Of a DNA stretch of 64,000 bases, positions 12,277 through 24,893 are shown in pieces; the first letter of the stretch is position 1; every line of letters starts with the position of its first letter. The notes below the pieces were generated by a model. The model searched no databases and was not told the DNA's origin. It was given only the letters and a program-made list of their open reading frames with translations. Origin of the DNA: Azolla caroliniana (lineage: Eukaryota; Polypodiophyta); contig JBHGNT010000009.1 in NCBI GenBank assembly GCA_043228905.1, positions 2,666,001-2,730,000 of the forward strand, read 5' to 3'. A program made the translations under genes and the position numbers.

Positions 12277-12278
<2 letters not shown>
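12154..12278. mobile_element. Composite SINE, 5'-truncated (copy 2)
   Basis: This is the same composite as at 4312-4515. Head A (plus strand) retains only its box-B end (ggttcaacccctacattcc). It is followed by the linker with gggtttcgaaccca and then head B on the minus strand (ttaccactagagtaagc). A (GA)n tract at 12279-12309 separates it from copy 3. Confidence 0.65.
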
Positions 12279-12309
<31 letters not shown>

Positions 12310-12310
<1 letters not shown>

Positions 12311-12490
12311 AAGCGAGCTTAATTGGTAAGGTCCATCTCTCCCAATGGAGACCAGGTGGTCATGGGTTCAACCCCTACATTCCACAATGGCATATCTATG
12401 AAGTAATAGAGACGGGAGAAATTTGGGTTTCAAACCTAAGATGTAGTGCTAATAGTGTAAACAACTTACCACTAGGGTAAGCTAATTATA
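12310..12490. mobile_element. Composite SINE, near complete (copy 3)
   Basis: Head A on the plus strand has agcttaattggtaagg as box A and gggttcaacccc as box B. The linker contains gggtttcaaacc. Head B runs on the minus strand from about 12490, with a box-A-like tagggtaagc read in reverse. The layout matches copies 1 and 2: the heads converge and (GA)n abuts the 5' side of head A. Confidence 0.7.
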
Positions 12491-12510
12491 ACAAAAATAA
12501 TAATAATAAA

Positions 12511-12513
<3 letters not shown>

Positions 12514-12577
<64 letters not shown>
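12514..12577. repeat. (AG)n microsatellite
   Basis: About 32 uninterrupted AG units, just downstream of SINE copy 3 and 16 bases before the hAT-type element. Confidence 0.95.
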
Positions 12578-12583
<6 letters not shown>

Positions 12584-12593
12584 ATAAAGTAAC

Positions 12594-12879
12594 TAGGAAT
12601 TGGCAACGGTTCATTTTGGTTTAATTGGTTTGCTGGTTTAGGAGTTTTCAAACCTAAACCAAACTAAACCCTAAACCGGTTTAGGCCAAACTGATTAATC
12701 CTAACTGGTTTGTGAACATATTTCCAGTTTGGGAACCGGTTTGGCAGGGCTCAAGCCGAACCACAACAAGCTCAAACTGGATAAGGAAGCTTATACTTGA
12801 ACTTAGTCGAACCACAAAACCATTTAAAAATGGTTTAACAGCTCGATTCCTACTTGAGTTGAGTCATTGTCGACTCCTA
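12594..12879. mobile_element. Non-autonomous hAT-type element (MITE-like, 286 bp)
   Basis: Flanked by a perfect 8-bp target duplication aaagtaac (12586-12593 and 12880-12887). An 8-bp duplication is the hallmark of hAT transposons. The ends form imperfect inverted repeats: taggaattggcaacgg on the left, and tcattgtcgactccta on the right, which reads taggagtcgacaatga in reverse. The interior is rich in aaccggttt-like motifs, as is common in subterminal regions of plant hAT elements. It encodes no transposase, so it must have been mobilised in trans. Confidence 0.85.
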
Positions 12880-12887
12880 AAAGTAAC

Positions 12888-14269
12888 CAAAGGGATTAAA
12901 TAAGCAAAATAGGGGATAATTATATAATGATAAGTAAAATATCAACAATCAATCAAAGATAACCAACACTATACAAGAAAGGGGTTTAGTTATATACACA
13001 GAATTTTATTTGTAATTGACATAGAAATTTGAACCAAATCTATCATGATGGGATGGATTGTCCGCAGGATATCGCAACCATTTATTCCAAGGGTGGATAC
13101 ACATGCCAAAGGTGTGCTTGTTCATATGCAAGGTGTATGGATGGTTGAGCTTAGTATCTCAATATGCCATATGGATGGATTTCTTTTCATGCTTCAACCA
13201 ATGCTTTTGGACTTCTCCAAAGATGGAGAAAAAGGATTTTGTGTTCAAGCAATTGTTGGAACAAGGAAAGCATGTAACATGTGAAAGATGCATACTTCCA
13301 AAGCCAATGTGGTAATGGAAGATGAAATCTAAATGTTTGGATCCATCTCAAGATGGTGAGCTAGGCATGGAGATCATGTGGACACCCTCCACAAGAATGC
13401 GAATATGTTCCTACAAAAAGGAAGGGAGTGCCCATGTCCCCCAAGTTAACAGAAAATTTTGGACACTTGCTTTAGGTACGACTCTAATTGTGGCACAACA
13501 CTACTACACTATTATGATGAAGATAATGTCAATCTTTAAATTAGAATGTGTAGTGATGAGGACATGGGGGCTCTCGAGCCAATTGAGCATTTGACCACTC
13601 TTCCCGACTCCACCACATACACACTAATTACCAAATGATCATTGATGGATAATATATTCACGAAATGATGAGTGAGCACTTGATTTGGACAGATACTACA
13701 CTTTTGAGTATAGATTCTGAGACATTGCTCGTTCAAATTGCAATTCTCTCCAATGAGCAATATCCAATCATAATAATGGCATTCAAGCAAGTCAAACTTT
13801 GTGATAAGTCATTGAGGCATATATATGGACTAACTTGTCCTTGGCAATTCCAAGCAAGTCAAACTTTGTGATAAGTCATTGAGGCATATATATGGACTAA
13901 CTTGTCCTTGGCAATTCCAAGCAAGTCAAACTTTGTGGTAAGTCATTGAGGCATATATATAGCCTAACACTGCCAAGACAAATAACATAAAAGTCAAATA
14001 AGATTCAAATATTTTGGTGTCCATGTTTTGTAAGTTATATGTTAAATTTTTGCTTCTAGATACAATTGTATGATGGCGAATCATACATCATAATATAATT
14101 GAATCACAAGCATATCATGAGCAAACTTCTTGGCATCAAATAATTGTCAAAGTAAAGCATGGCAAACAACAAACAATTTTTGATGTGTTCAAGTTTTCTT
14201 TATTTATTAGCTCTTTTCATTGCAATTTGCTTACCCACGGTAGTGTTACTTGAAGCTAATTAATTAAAG
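12888..14269. other. Intergenic with a 67-bp tandem triplication
   Basis: Overlapping open frames at 13045-13594 have no recognisable domain. At about 13785-13965 a 67-bp unit beginning aagcaagtcaaactttgtg is repeated almost three times (starts near 13785, 13852 and 13919). The first two copies are essentially identical, so the expansion is recent. Confidence 0.6.
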
Positions 14270-14469
14270 AGCATGAGTGTGTGTACATATCTTCAAGAAG
14301 TTGATTTCGCAACAAGATTATCGTTAAAAGAAACACAAATGGGACTTAATACAATCACAAGATGGAGCTGTTCAATAAATCTGATTCATTGGTTTAGTGA
14401 ATCACTAAGATGTATGTATGTTGGTTTAGAAATGCTTCTTTATCCCAAGACTCGTTCCTTGATTGCTGG

Positions 14470-17400
14470 TTAAAGTGCAGCAAATTTCACATATTTCGAA
14501 AATTCTTCAGGAACATATGACTCCACCTTAAACTTTGGGTTAGTTGCCCCTTTCTTGGGGTCACAAGGAGAATTTGAAGTGTATTTGATCCCTATCACTG
14601 TCACTAGACCTGCATCAGTTTTTTAAGTTGAGTTAACACACATATATAACTAGGGCATCAATCATAATATAGCTCTCATTATATCATATAGAATCACACA
14701 TTATAAAATATGAATATATGATATTATATGCTTCTCAGAGCCACATAAAATGCTTTGACCTTTCGACTATGTGTCTAATGTGTACTAAACCAAAGGTCAG
14801 ATTATGAATTTATGTGCATGATACAAAGAACTCATTAAAATGCTTCTTGATTTTTTCTGTCATTTATCTAGATATAAATGCCACAACAAAGTGTGCTCCC
14901 TAATATAGTTGAGATTGTGGTGGTTTTTTTGTATTCATCGGCTCTCCAATGGAGCTCCTAATGGTTTCTTTTCCATTTTTGCAGAATATAGGTTTTGTAT
15001 ACATGCCTTCGAGTTTTCGAAATGAATGTCCCAAAATCAAACTATCAAAGATACATACATAACATGCCAACCTAAGAATGTTGTATATCTGTCCATAAGG
15101 GATGGAATTGTTGGATTTCAGTGATAATGCTCTTTGGAAACTAGTCCAAAAACAAGCTTTTCAAAGTTAAGATGTAGCACTTGGATGCAACTAGATATCT
15201 GTGACAAGTCCAGGTTGAAAGACAGAAAAGTGATATGGCGAGTTTGTATATATAGCATGGTATATAATACACATGCTCTTTACAAAACATAACTAAACAA
15301 ATGAATAAAAAAGGGACACAAGAAAAATACATACTCTTGTGAACACGGCCGAGCAGAAACCGTTCACCTTTCCACCACTCAAGAGGCTTTGAACGAATCC
15401 TTGTGCTTCGCCTCACTCCCACATCCCACTGTGTACCAGCAGCTGCCATTGAGAAGACATTACCAAAAACAACACACGAGATAGTTAAGTTTGAACAGGA
15501 ATTTGAATCAATAGATAGATCAATCCATGAAATAGATCACATTGATACATACATCATACATAGATACATACATAAACAAATAGATAGATAGATGTTTGCA
15601 AATGAATCAAAATAAATGAACCTGCTAAGCTGTTCCTGCGGGGATCTGCAATCCTTCTTTTTCTATTTGCAGCACCAGTCTTTTTGTTCTCATTTTTCTT
15701 GACAGGCCCAGCAAAAGATGATGTTGGACTTTGTAGGGTTTGCTTTAAAGGCAATGTCGTTGCAGAGAATTCAGTGCTTGGTCTCTGTTAATTCAGAAAA
15801 TAAATAGTAATCATTCAGTTTTTGTTTTACTCAAGAAGAAATATCAAAGAAGTATAAAGAACAATTACTCATGCGAAGAATGGCCAAAAATATGTAAAGA
15901 ATGACTAAATAGGTGTAGATAATAACAAAAAAGTTGAAAGAACAACCAAAAAGGTATGAAATATGCATGCTAGTCTTTGAACAATAATGATGACTCTGTT
16001 TGTTCAGAGAGGATTGATCCAAAAATTATAAAGAATGAAAAAAAAAGTTTAAACAATGATCAAAATTTGATCAAGAATGATAAAGGAAGGTTTATAATTT
16101 AATTTCACTGTGTTAATTAAACTCCACATAAAACCCTGAAATCACCTCCTCTATGATGTTCTCCATGGTTGTAGAAGACGCCAGAACATTCTCTGTTTTT
16201 CTTATGTTTGTACTGATTGGAAGCTCAGGCTCTAGATCCGAAGAATCCATGGCATCAACATTATCTATCGGCTCTAAATAAGAAGAACCTGGATCTAATG
16301 GCATTTGTGGCTTTTCCCAGTCTGAGGTATCCAAATCTAATAGTAGCTGGCACTCTTTCAAATTGGAAGAATGCATCTGGTCTGCAAAATTGAGCCTCCG
16401 TTTGTTATCCTCCTCTCTAAAACAAATACCTGCAAGTGGATTTGGTGGCGGAGTTGGAGATGTATAAGGAGTCGGATTCAGCTGCACTTTCTTTCTCATT
16501 ACAAAAGGCGTTACTAATATCACATCAAGTTCACTTGCAACCTCAGCAACATTTCGAGGTATTTTACCCTCCGATGCAAAAGCAGAGCTATTCTCAAGTA
16601 CTTGATCTCGTAAAGCAATCTCAGATACTTGACATGTATCTTTACAATCCATGGCTTTTCTGTTATTGTCAATATCATCTTTCCAGTCCATATGAGGTGA
16701 TGATATGGTTACAGACGGTAGGTCCAGATGAAGACAAGACGAAGATATGGTACTAGAAAATATATCAACATCATTTATTGAGTTGCTTTTTGCTTTGTCC
16801 AGACATGCCATTGTCTCAAATTCCACATCTGATTGAATTGAATCCACTATCTGGGAGATGGGAATATGGTCTTCACTCAATTGGGTATTTGCTGAAGATG
16901 TAAAACATGAATCCTCAATATTATCTCGTTGCTCTTCCTCCTCAATTGTTTGCTCTACACACGAAGAAAGCTCCACTGAAAAACCCCTTAATCTCGAAGT
17001 TTTCCTGTGAACAAGACAGATATTTGAAGCATTGCATGGGCATGATCTAGACATCATTTTGCATTTCAAAATAACTACCTTTGACTGTTCTTGCGTCTTT
17101 CCCCAAGCTTTCGTGAACTCGACTCAGACGAAATTTCAGTGCCCCTCTTTAGTTTATTGATAATTGCTTCAGCAGCTACAGATTGTAAAGAAACGATATA
17201 TAAACAATACTTTAAATCTAAAAAGTACATAAATGCATTAAGTCTGCATATAGTTTATGTTATATTCAATGTAAAAAATATAACGATACAATACTTTATA
17301 CACGAGATGTAGAGAAATATTTGAAATATGCATAGTATGCAAATTCCTAAACAAGCATAAATGCACATTAAAAGTCCAAACATAATCAGGACACAGTGAA

Positions 17401-20308
17401 ATGATGAGATATATATGAAGAAGATAAGTACCATCCCGTTCCTCAGCGGCTTCCCAAAATGCATGAACATCTTTTATTTTCTGGCATTCTCCTGAACCAC
17501 TTGTATCCAAATTTCTGTAAAAAATTGCAAGTGTAAACTTCACAGTTGTATTGCTGAAATAAATGGCATGAATTGTTTTCGATACAAACTGAATAGATCA
17601 ATGCGGCAAATTAGCAAGATGTTAAAAGGTGTTGAACTATACGTATGTTTAATATTGATCAAACTAATGAGCCTACCTCTGGCCTAAAATCTATGCATTA
17701 ATACAACTATCATCCACAATGGATAAGGACTTGCCATGGTGCTCTTGCTTGACTACTATGACTGATTTTTTAGAACTACTTTTCGTAATTAGCTTAATAA
17801 ACATTATTAATTAAATAGAACAAATACAATCTAATTTCCATCATCCACAAGTGGAAAAGGACTTGCCGTGGTGCTCTTGCTTGACTGCTATGACTAATTT
17901 GTTAGGACTACTTTACGGAAATAGCTTAATAAACATTTAGTAATTAAATAGAACAAATACAACTTAATCTCCACCATCCACAAGTGGACAAGGACTTGCC
18001 ATGGTGCTCTTGCTTGAATGCTAAGACTAATTATTTACAACTACTTTACGTAGTTATCTTAATAACCAATATTGATTAAAAAGAGTAAATACAACTTAAT
18101 CTCCATCATCCACAAGTGGACAAGGACTTACCATGGTGCTCTTGCTTGACTGCTATAACTAATTCGTTAGAACTACTCTACGTAATTAGCTTAATAAACA
18201 TTGTTAAATAAAAATAACAATACAACTTAATCTCCACTGAACTATATATCTTCAGGATGAGACTCTTGAGCTGGCGAAAGGTATTTTCATACAATTTGGA
18301 TGGCTGTTAAGGGTAATTTTCATGGTTTTAAGGATATGATTACCTCAGCTCATTATACTAGGACTTGGGAAATACCCATAAAGACTTGAGATACATGCGG
18401 ACAGATGGCAAGCTTTCATCTATGTAAATGTGACTAGCTACCACCTTCCACATGGCAAATCTATCAAATTTAAGATCCGTTAATTGGTTACTAACTTCCA
18501 AGGTAAAACATCAGGCAAACCTCACTCAGGGGATATTCATAACCCTTACTAATGTAGATCTAAATATCACTAATGACCGAAATGAGGTGCATCCAGTTAT
18601 ATGTGTGGATATGCAATGATTATTTTGATCAGCTAGAAACAAAAATGTAAATTCATTGAACATCCCTAAACTTTTCAATACATTCCCCATTTATCCTTAG
18701 CATTTCTAAATTCCTCAAGATGCCTTTATTTCGAATGTTTCAGTGTTAGATAAGGAATTAAAACAGAAAAGGAATATACTCTACTGGAGATCGACCATGA
18801 TCAATAGTTCCCAATGAGAAGTAGTAATCATCCACTTGCATCCTTAACCATCCCAACTTTATCAACCCATAATACAGCAAATTTTGGATCTGGTTCTTTT
18901 AAAATTCAGATGTCTGGTTTCTTATAAAACTAGCGATGCTGAATATTTTTAGTAATCAGGTTAATAACAGTCAATTAATCAGTGCCTCACACCTCTCTCT
19001 TTATAATTAATAATAAGGCTTTCGCCTTTGATTCTATGCTAATCCTTGCTAATCATCCAAAGCTACTTGTAAATTTGATTTAAACATTAGACAGTAACTA
19101 AAGAGGCTCTGTAGAAGTGGTGCAATTTTGGGAATATTCATAAACTTAAGGCAAATTAGAGTGACATTTTGATAGTTTTCTTAATATAAAGTTCAGGATT
19201 GGAGTGTGTATTCGGTGCATCTATTTCACCTGTTAGAAAGGGAATTAACATAATAGGAGAAAATAGCACTATACTTGAGATCAACCACAAATGGTTTGCG
19301 ACGAGATGTCATTCGAGAGCTTCTTTCCCGACGAGATAACCTGTTCCGGTGTAAAACTTCACTAGAAGGAACGTTCTCCTTCCCATTGAAATAAATTGAT
19401 GATGTGAGACTTTCCTTTCTCAGAAGAGATTCTTTAACCCTTTCTATGTTGCTATCAGATATCGTCTGAGGTATCAGCACTGATGATTTTTTTATACTCG
19501 AATTCAGATTGCTGGACCCGTTTCCACCATCACCAGAATTACCTTCTTCCCTCTCTTTCTGTAAATGGATTTCAGAAAAATCATATAAACCATTTAGATA
19601 AAAAAATCAAGCACATGCACATCCAAACATAATAGAAAAATAAAGCTTTGCTAAAGAAAGAATTGCGAAATCAAAATAAATTCGGAGATGGTATTAAAGC
19701 GGGCACTAGACACACGAACATAGCGAAAAATGAAAACAAAATAATGGCACGCACAGATAGTGTGTAGAAAGGTACATGGGTAAGGAGAACAGTAAGCCTA
19801 GAAAAAAACGGCGGATTTAAATCGTTCATAGAGAGAAAACATACATAGAATGAGAAAGATTAAAAGATTAAAAGACAAAATTCAAATCAGACAAATAAAA
19901 AAATCCTAGAACATACGGATGTCGTGAAACCCTAAGGGAGTCAAGCAGACAGTCAAGATACAAAAATATTGACATAAACCAGCAGCCATTAAAATCACGG
20001 AGTTGTGCAAAAACCTAACAAAGACGGAGTGACAAAAACAACCACGAAACCACGAGGTTGAAACAAAGACTGAGAAAGAAACCTACAAATTGCAGAATTT
20101 ACGAAACCTTGACGCACACAAGCACATGAAAGAGAGAAATTATGAAGAGGGAGAAGGAGAGGGAGAATGCCTCGAGTGCTAGAAGGCGATGGATATCGCG
20201 CAGTTCACGCTCAGAGAGAGTGTTCTCCTCGGGGGAAATCTGGAGCTGACTGAAGAGGTTAGGCATGAGGGAAGCGAAGACAGCTCGGTAATCTTTGGGT
20301 TCCGCCAT
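14470..20308 (-). CDS. CENPC: Centromere protein C, CENP-C (8 exons, 644 aa)
   Basis: This inner-kinetochore protein links CENP-A (CENH3) nucleosomes to the outer kinetochore. Exons on the minus strand are 20308-20108, 19558-19275, 17514-17432, 17175-17079, 17004-16146, 15784-15622, 15442-15335 and 14609-14470. All phases close, giving 1935 nt. Diagnostic is the CENP-C motif at residues 573-590, [18 protein letters not shown], preceded by [13 protein letters not shown] and followed by a VTVIGIKY segment and a short C-terminal cupin-like tail ending KYVKFAAL. The N-terminus (LMPNLF... ELRDIHRLL) loosely fits the plant SGLSLFP...DLDAIH region. The end of exon 1 is the least certain point: its last residues are unusually hydrophobic, so a nearer donor may be used. 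Intron 2 (1.76 kb) carries a four-copy 132-bp repeat. Length fits plant CENP-C (about 600-700 aa). Confidence 0.92.
17700..18238. repeat. Four-copy ~132-bp tandem repeat in CENPC intron 2
   Basis: Units begin with catccacaagtgga (variants) at about 17711, 17842, 17975 and 18107, so the period is 131-133 bp. Each contains aaggacttgccatggtgctc and a taattagcttaataaacatt tail. The copies differ by point changes and small indels. The array lies wholly inside the intron between exons 2 and 3. Confidence 0.9.
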
Positions 20309-20314
20309 GGCCAC

Positions 20315-22900
20315 ATGAATCGAAGAGGAAAAGGAAGGAGATCGGGGCAGGCGATGGAGGCAGGCGATGGAGAGGCAGGCGTTACCGTTTGACTGTTAGG
20401 GGGCCTGGACAGAGAGAGAGTTCAAAATCTGAGTAGCAGAAGAAGGGCCATATGGAGGGTGTCCATTTTGTTTTTGTCCGTCTATATTTATATGTATGTA
20501 CATACATATGTATATATGTTGGTGTGTTAGTTTTGTTTTCAACATATCGTGGTCCAAAGCAGTGGAGCCAAATGGACTCTTCCTTTTTCCTCTCTCGCTC
20601 GCATCCCCCGGCAAACACCAAACACCGACATTGGTCGCTTCTGGTGACCGCTTAGTTTATACCTCCTTTACGCCTCGATGCCCAATGGCCGCAGCCAGTT
20701 TAATGGGCTCTCGCCCGCTTGGTCCCCCATTAAGAATTGGGTTGCATTTGGGGTGGGACTGCGGCGGGCGCCTAGCATGGCCAAGCGTCCTCCTGCCCCT
20801 TTTCTTTGCTTCTTTCAAACAAAGTTTACCTTGTTCCACGTGCTGTAGGAGAGAATCCATGCTTCTCATCTGTTGCAAAACATGTGCGGCCTTTGCTTGA
20901 GAGGCGTGGAGGACACCAAGGGTGAAATAGATTTTGTTGCCTGGATTGTTAAGCCATTGTTTTTTACACCTCTGACTTTCAAAACGAAATCTATGTTGCC
21001 AACATAAATTGGTGGGGACGGTTTCTCATGGTCTACATTTTTTCACATTTTCATGTTAAGTTAATATAATAGACCTACTTGGTGAACGCATATAATGTCC
21101 AGAGGCAAGGGGAAAAGCAAGGGTGAATACATCTTGTTGCTTGAATTGTTCAGAGTTCATTGTTTAACACCTCAACATTCAAACAAAAATCCATGCTACC
21201 AACATAAATTGGTTTGGGTGTCTTCTCGTAGTCCAGATTTATTCATGCTTGCCATTGAGAGGAAATCCATGCAAATGTGGATGCGATGGGCAACTTTTTT
21301 CTTCAAAACAATTTATCCTTCCATTAGTTATAAAGAAAGGTCATAACGGTTACATCATACAATGTATTTTTTCCCCAGCCCGTCTTGTGTAGACAACGGT
21401 TGAGGAAACAAATCTATGTACTCCAACATAGAGAAAACTGTCCAGCAATTACAATATATTCCCTAGATACATTGCAAGGTATCCATATCCATAGGCAACA
21501 ACGAAAGTAACTCTATTCGGAAAGAGATGGGCAACTTCTTGTTGCCATTAAAGTTGGACACAAGTAAAGACCTACTTGATTAATGCATTTCATGCAATAT
21601 ATTACTTCCCTTGTGAGGATCTCTATAATTCTATAAAGCGATGCATTTAAATGTGATTTAGTTTGTGATGTCTTGTTTAATTTATGCACCAAAAGTTTTT
21701 TGAAAAAAAGTTCAAACCCCACACCCAATCGATAAAGTTATCGTTTGTTAAATTATGTTTGGTGCACAGGCTCCATTCAAATGTTTTATAATGTATTTTT
21801 CAGAATACCCTTAAATATTTACTATAAACCCATTAGTTATTTTTATATTTGAAAGTACAACTTCATTCAAGCACAAAAACATCCATTTTTGAGAGAAACC
21901 ACCGAAAACATGAAGTACAAAAGCATTCTACTAGAAATATCGCAAAAAACTATTTGAAATCTTCAGAATGGAATGGATTTACATAGCCTAAACATGAAAG
22001 ATTAAATCTATTTTACCATATGCATACAACAAGAGTAGCATGAATAAAAGAAGTTGTCCCCCAATGAATATTGTTGCATCCATGCATCATACAAACATGA
22101 TACTTTTACAAACAATAGATTTGATGATGTTCCATACAAAGCAGATCCATTGACAAAACAAAAAATGCATGGCATTATCATCGATGATGAACGAAAGAAT
22201 TAGCAAATCATTTGTAACAAATATGAGCTACAACACACACTTCCAATGCAATCAGTAAACATTTATAATGATAACTAATACCAACACAAAACAAGTATCA
22301 CATTGAACTTTTTAGATATTAGTATCGTTAGGAATTGCAAATTTGGATGAGTCTAAAAAGCACGAGGACCCTCATAAAGTTCTCAACCTTGAGGGGGAGT
22401 GGAATCTTGTGCATGGATTGCTTAGTCGAAGAATAGAACACCTTCCTTGTGTCATTCAAGCTACAAAAAAAACAGATCCTGAATCTAAGGATTTGGTACA
22501 AGTCCCTTTCGACCCTGTGATAAGGAATCAAACCAAGATTATGATTTTAATTTTATGAGTTGTTAGTTGGAAAAGTACCTACATATTTGCATCATCATAC
22601 ATGATCATCAATCAAATTATTATTATTTTTTGCATTTTGTATCATAATCACACGATTTAGTATCCATCAAAAGTATAATTTCATTGTTTAACCTAAGTCA
22701 AATTATGTGTAGTTAAAACACTTTGGACATGAACACGAATTTGAATTACTAAATAAATACTCGCAATCCTCATTAATTACTATTTAAAAAATAAATGTTA
22801 TAGTTTCGTCTAAGAATTGATTAGAGTTTCTATGCAGATGGGCAATTAGAAGGTAAAAAAACTTCAATAACTCGTTCGATGGAAAATATTGTTAGATATT
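20315..22900. other. Intergenic with ~200-bp duplication
   Basis: Upstream side of CENPC. No gene is recognised. A diverged direct duplication of about 200 bp is visible: aagggtgaaatagatt at about 20918 onward matches aagggtgaatacatct at about 21118 onward, and both continue through 'aacataaattggt'. The open frame at 20496-20900 and the one at 22343-22558 show no recognisable domain. Confidence 0.5.
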
Positions 22901-24888
22901 CCCTTGTTAAAGCCTAGGATATTCTTTCCATGGGTGGAGTATGAAGGCGAAGGCATATGTCAATTACCATAACTAGTGTCTTTACAACCACTAGCTTGTC
23001 TCTAATCCATAGATGAAACTATTACAAAAAGTTGATTATCTTCTTTTTCCCGTTGAACGATAACTTGCATCACAATTGGTTTCATTACAAGAGTGGTAGG
23101 TGGTGTTGTTGGAACTCTTATGTGTTGTCGTTTGTCCTATCATAACTTAAATTGGAGTTCTTCATGCTTCAGTAACACAATTATGCACAACTTTGACATC
23201 GAAGCTTTGATTGGTGGTGGAGCAAAACACTAGTAAACATTGTGTCAAAACTTTCATTGTTTAGCCAATTTGAATTCTCTTTCTTGGAACAACCCCAAAG
23301 TTAGCGTCATTGGTCGAGTACTTCCTATTCATGCAAATTGTAGATGTGAAATTGATTTTCGTAACTTTGATGTATTTTCTTGTGTAAATAACTTCATTCA
23401 CAAAGTCCACTATTTGTCGTCTGATCCTCTAAAGGGTTGTTCCGATAAGTAATTGTAAGCTAATTGGTTGATTGAACGCATGACCATTAAGGTTAGATAA
23501 TATACCCATTAAATTTCAAATGTATGGTTTATCACTGCCCTTTTTTGTGGTTGGATTGAACCATCTACTATGCATAGTTTTACATCACTTTAGAACATCT
23601 TCGTGTTCCCCACTTCTTCCAAGAATTGTAATTTTTCATACTAGCTCTTGATCAATATCAAGAATGGGGCTATTCCTAAATATTGATTATGCTTGGATGT
23701 CTTGTGCCAAGTGAACTTCTTTACGAAAATGAGCATGCCTAGTTTAAAAGTTTGTTCCAAACTATGCTCATAATTTCTTTATCTTCCCTCTTACTTCAAG
23801 CATGTTGCAAGACATTGTGGCATAGGGTCTTTCTGTCCAAGTGCGGGTAGTTTGCATCTTCACAGACATGTCTATTTCACCGAGTCTTTCTCCGAGATGC
23901 TTCTTCATGTCCAATAATGGATCCTATCTCATAGTCTTCCTCACTTGACATCAAGTCAAGTACCTACATGGTTTTATCCGAGGTTTGAGTAAAACCGACT
24001 TATTTTGCTCATGTTTGTGCATAATCGATACACATAGTCCATGTTCTTGTTTGTTTATGTATGTGCAATATGTTGGCCTGGGGTGACCACTTACCTTTGA
24101 TTGGACAATAGACAATTAACTTGAGTTGTTTTCCACTTTGTTTCCAATAACTCTGAGATTATATTGCCCTTGCCATGTCCTTGAATCATGGTGTCTCTAA
24201 ATTCAAGTTTGAAGGTCTTGAGCCGAGTGGTCCATTATGACGGAGATTTTGTTTGGCCATAACATTGTGTAATTGTGTTATAGTTGTGGTATTTGTGCTT
24301 TATAAGGCTCAACATATGAGGGCTTCTTTTAAAAATTTCATGTTGGGTTATCATGGTTGTCCTCCTTGCATGTGGTGCTTTATCCTATTGATCACAATGG
24401 AGTGTGTACATTAGGCACTTATTCCCTTCTATTGTGAAGTGAAACAAAACCTCGATATATTGTCTTTACTCGTATTCATCCTAAATTTCATATGTCAAGT
24501 AGGACCATCCTCCCCGTGACTTGGGGTTCGACCTTATGGTCAATCATATGATTTCTCAATGAACCTTGCTCCAATAATTGGCAATGGAGGTTGCTTTTTC
24601 TGTATAGTAGGATAAAATGGTCTATGATCTCTACAAGGTTACTGAATGTATTTGTCAAAAGGGGCTTAGCCAAAACACTTAATCAAAACCTTCCTACCAT
24701 TATTTAGATGATTAGGACAAAAGTGTTACTCCACTTGCAATGTCAACGCCTACATCGATCTAGGTACAAATTGGTGGTATTGACATGTTGGGTGCTAAAT
24801 ATTTTCTAAAACTAAATAGCTTAAGAATGTTTGACTTTCCTAGGTGGTATCGTAGGTGTGGATGCTCATGAAAATGATCTTATAAGGT
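22901..24888. other. Intergenic, nothing recognised
   Basis: AT-rich DNA without an open frame longer than about 70 codons and without a recognisable domain on either strand. It may hold decayed transposon sequence that I cannot assign. Confidence 0.45.
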
Positions 24889-24893
24889 TTGTA

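Noticed and set aside
16436-16756. Plus-strand frame inside CENPC exon 5
   Set aside because: Antisense shadow of a confirmed coding exon.
20496-20900. 134-codon plus-strand ORF as a gene
   Set aside because: It begins in a tatgta simple-sequence stretch, is open on both strands in places, and has no domain. It also lies in the CENPC upstream region.
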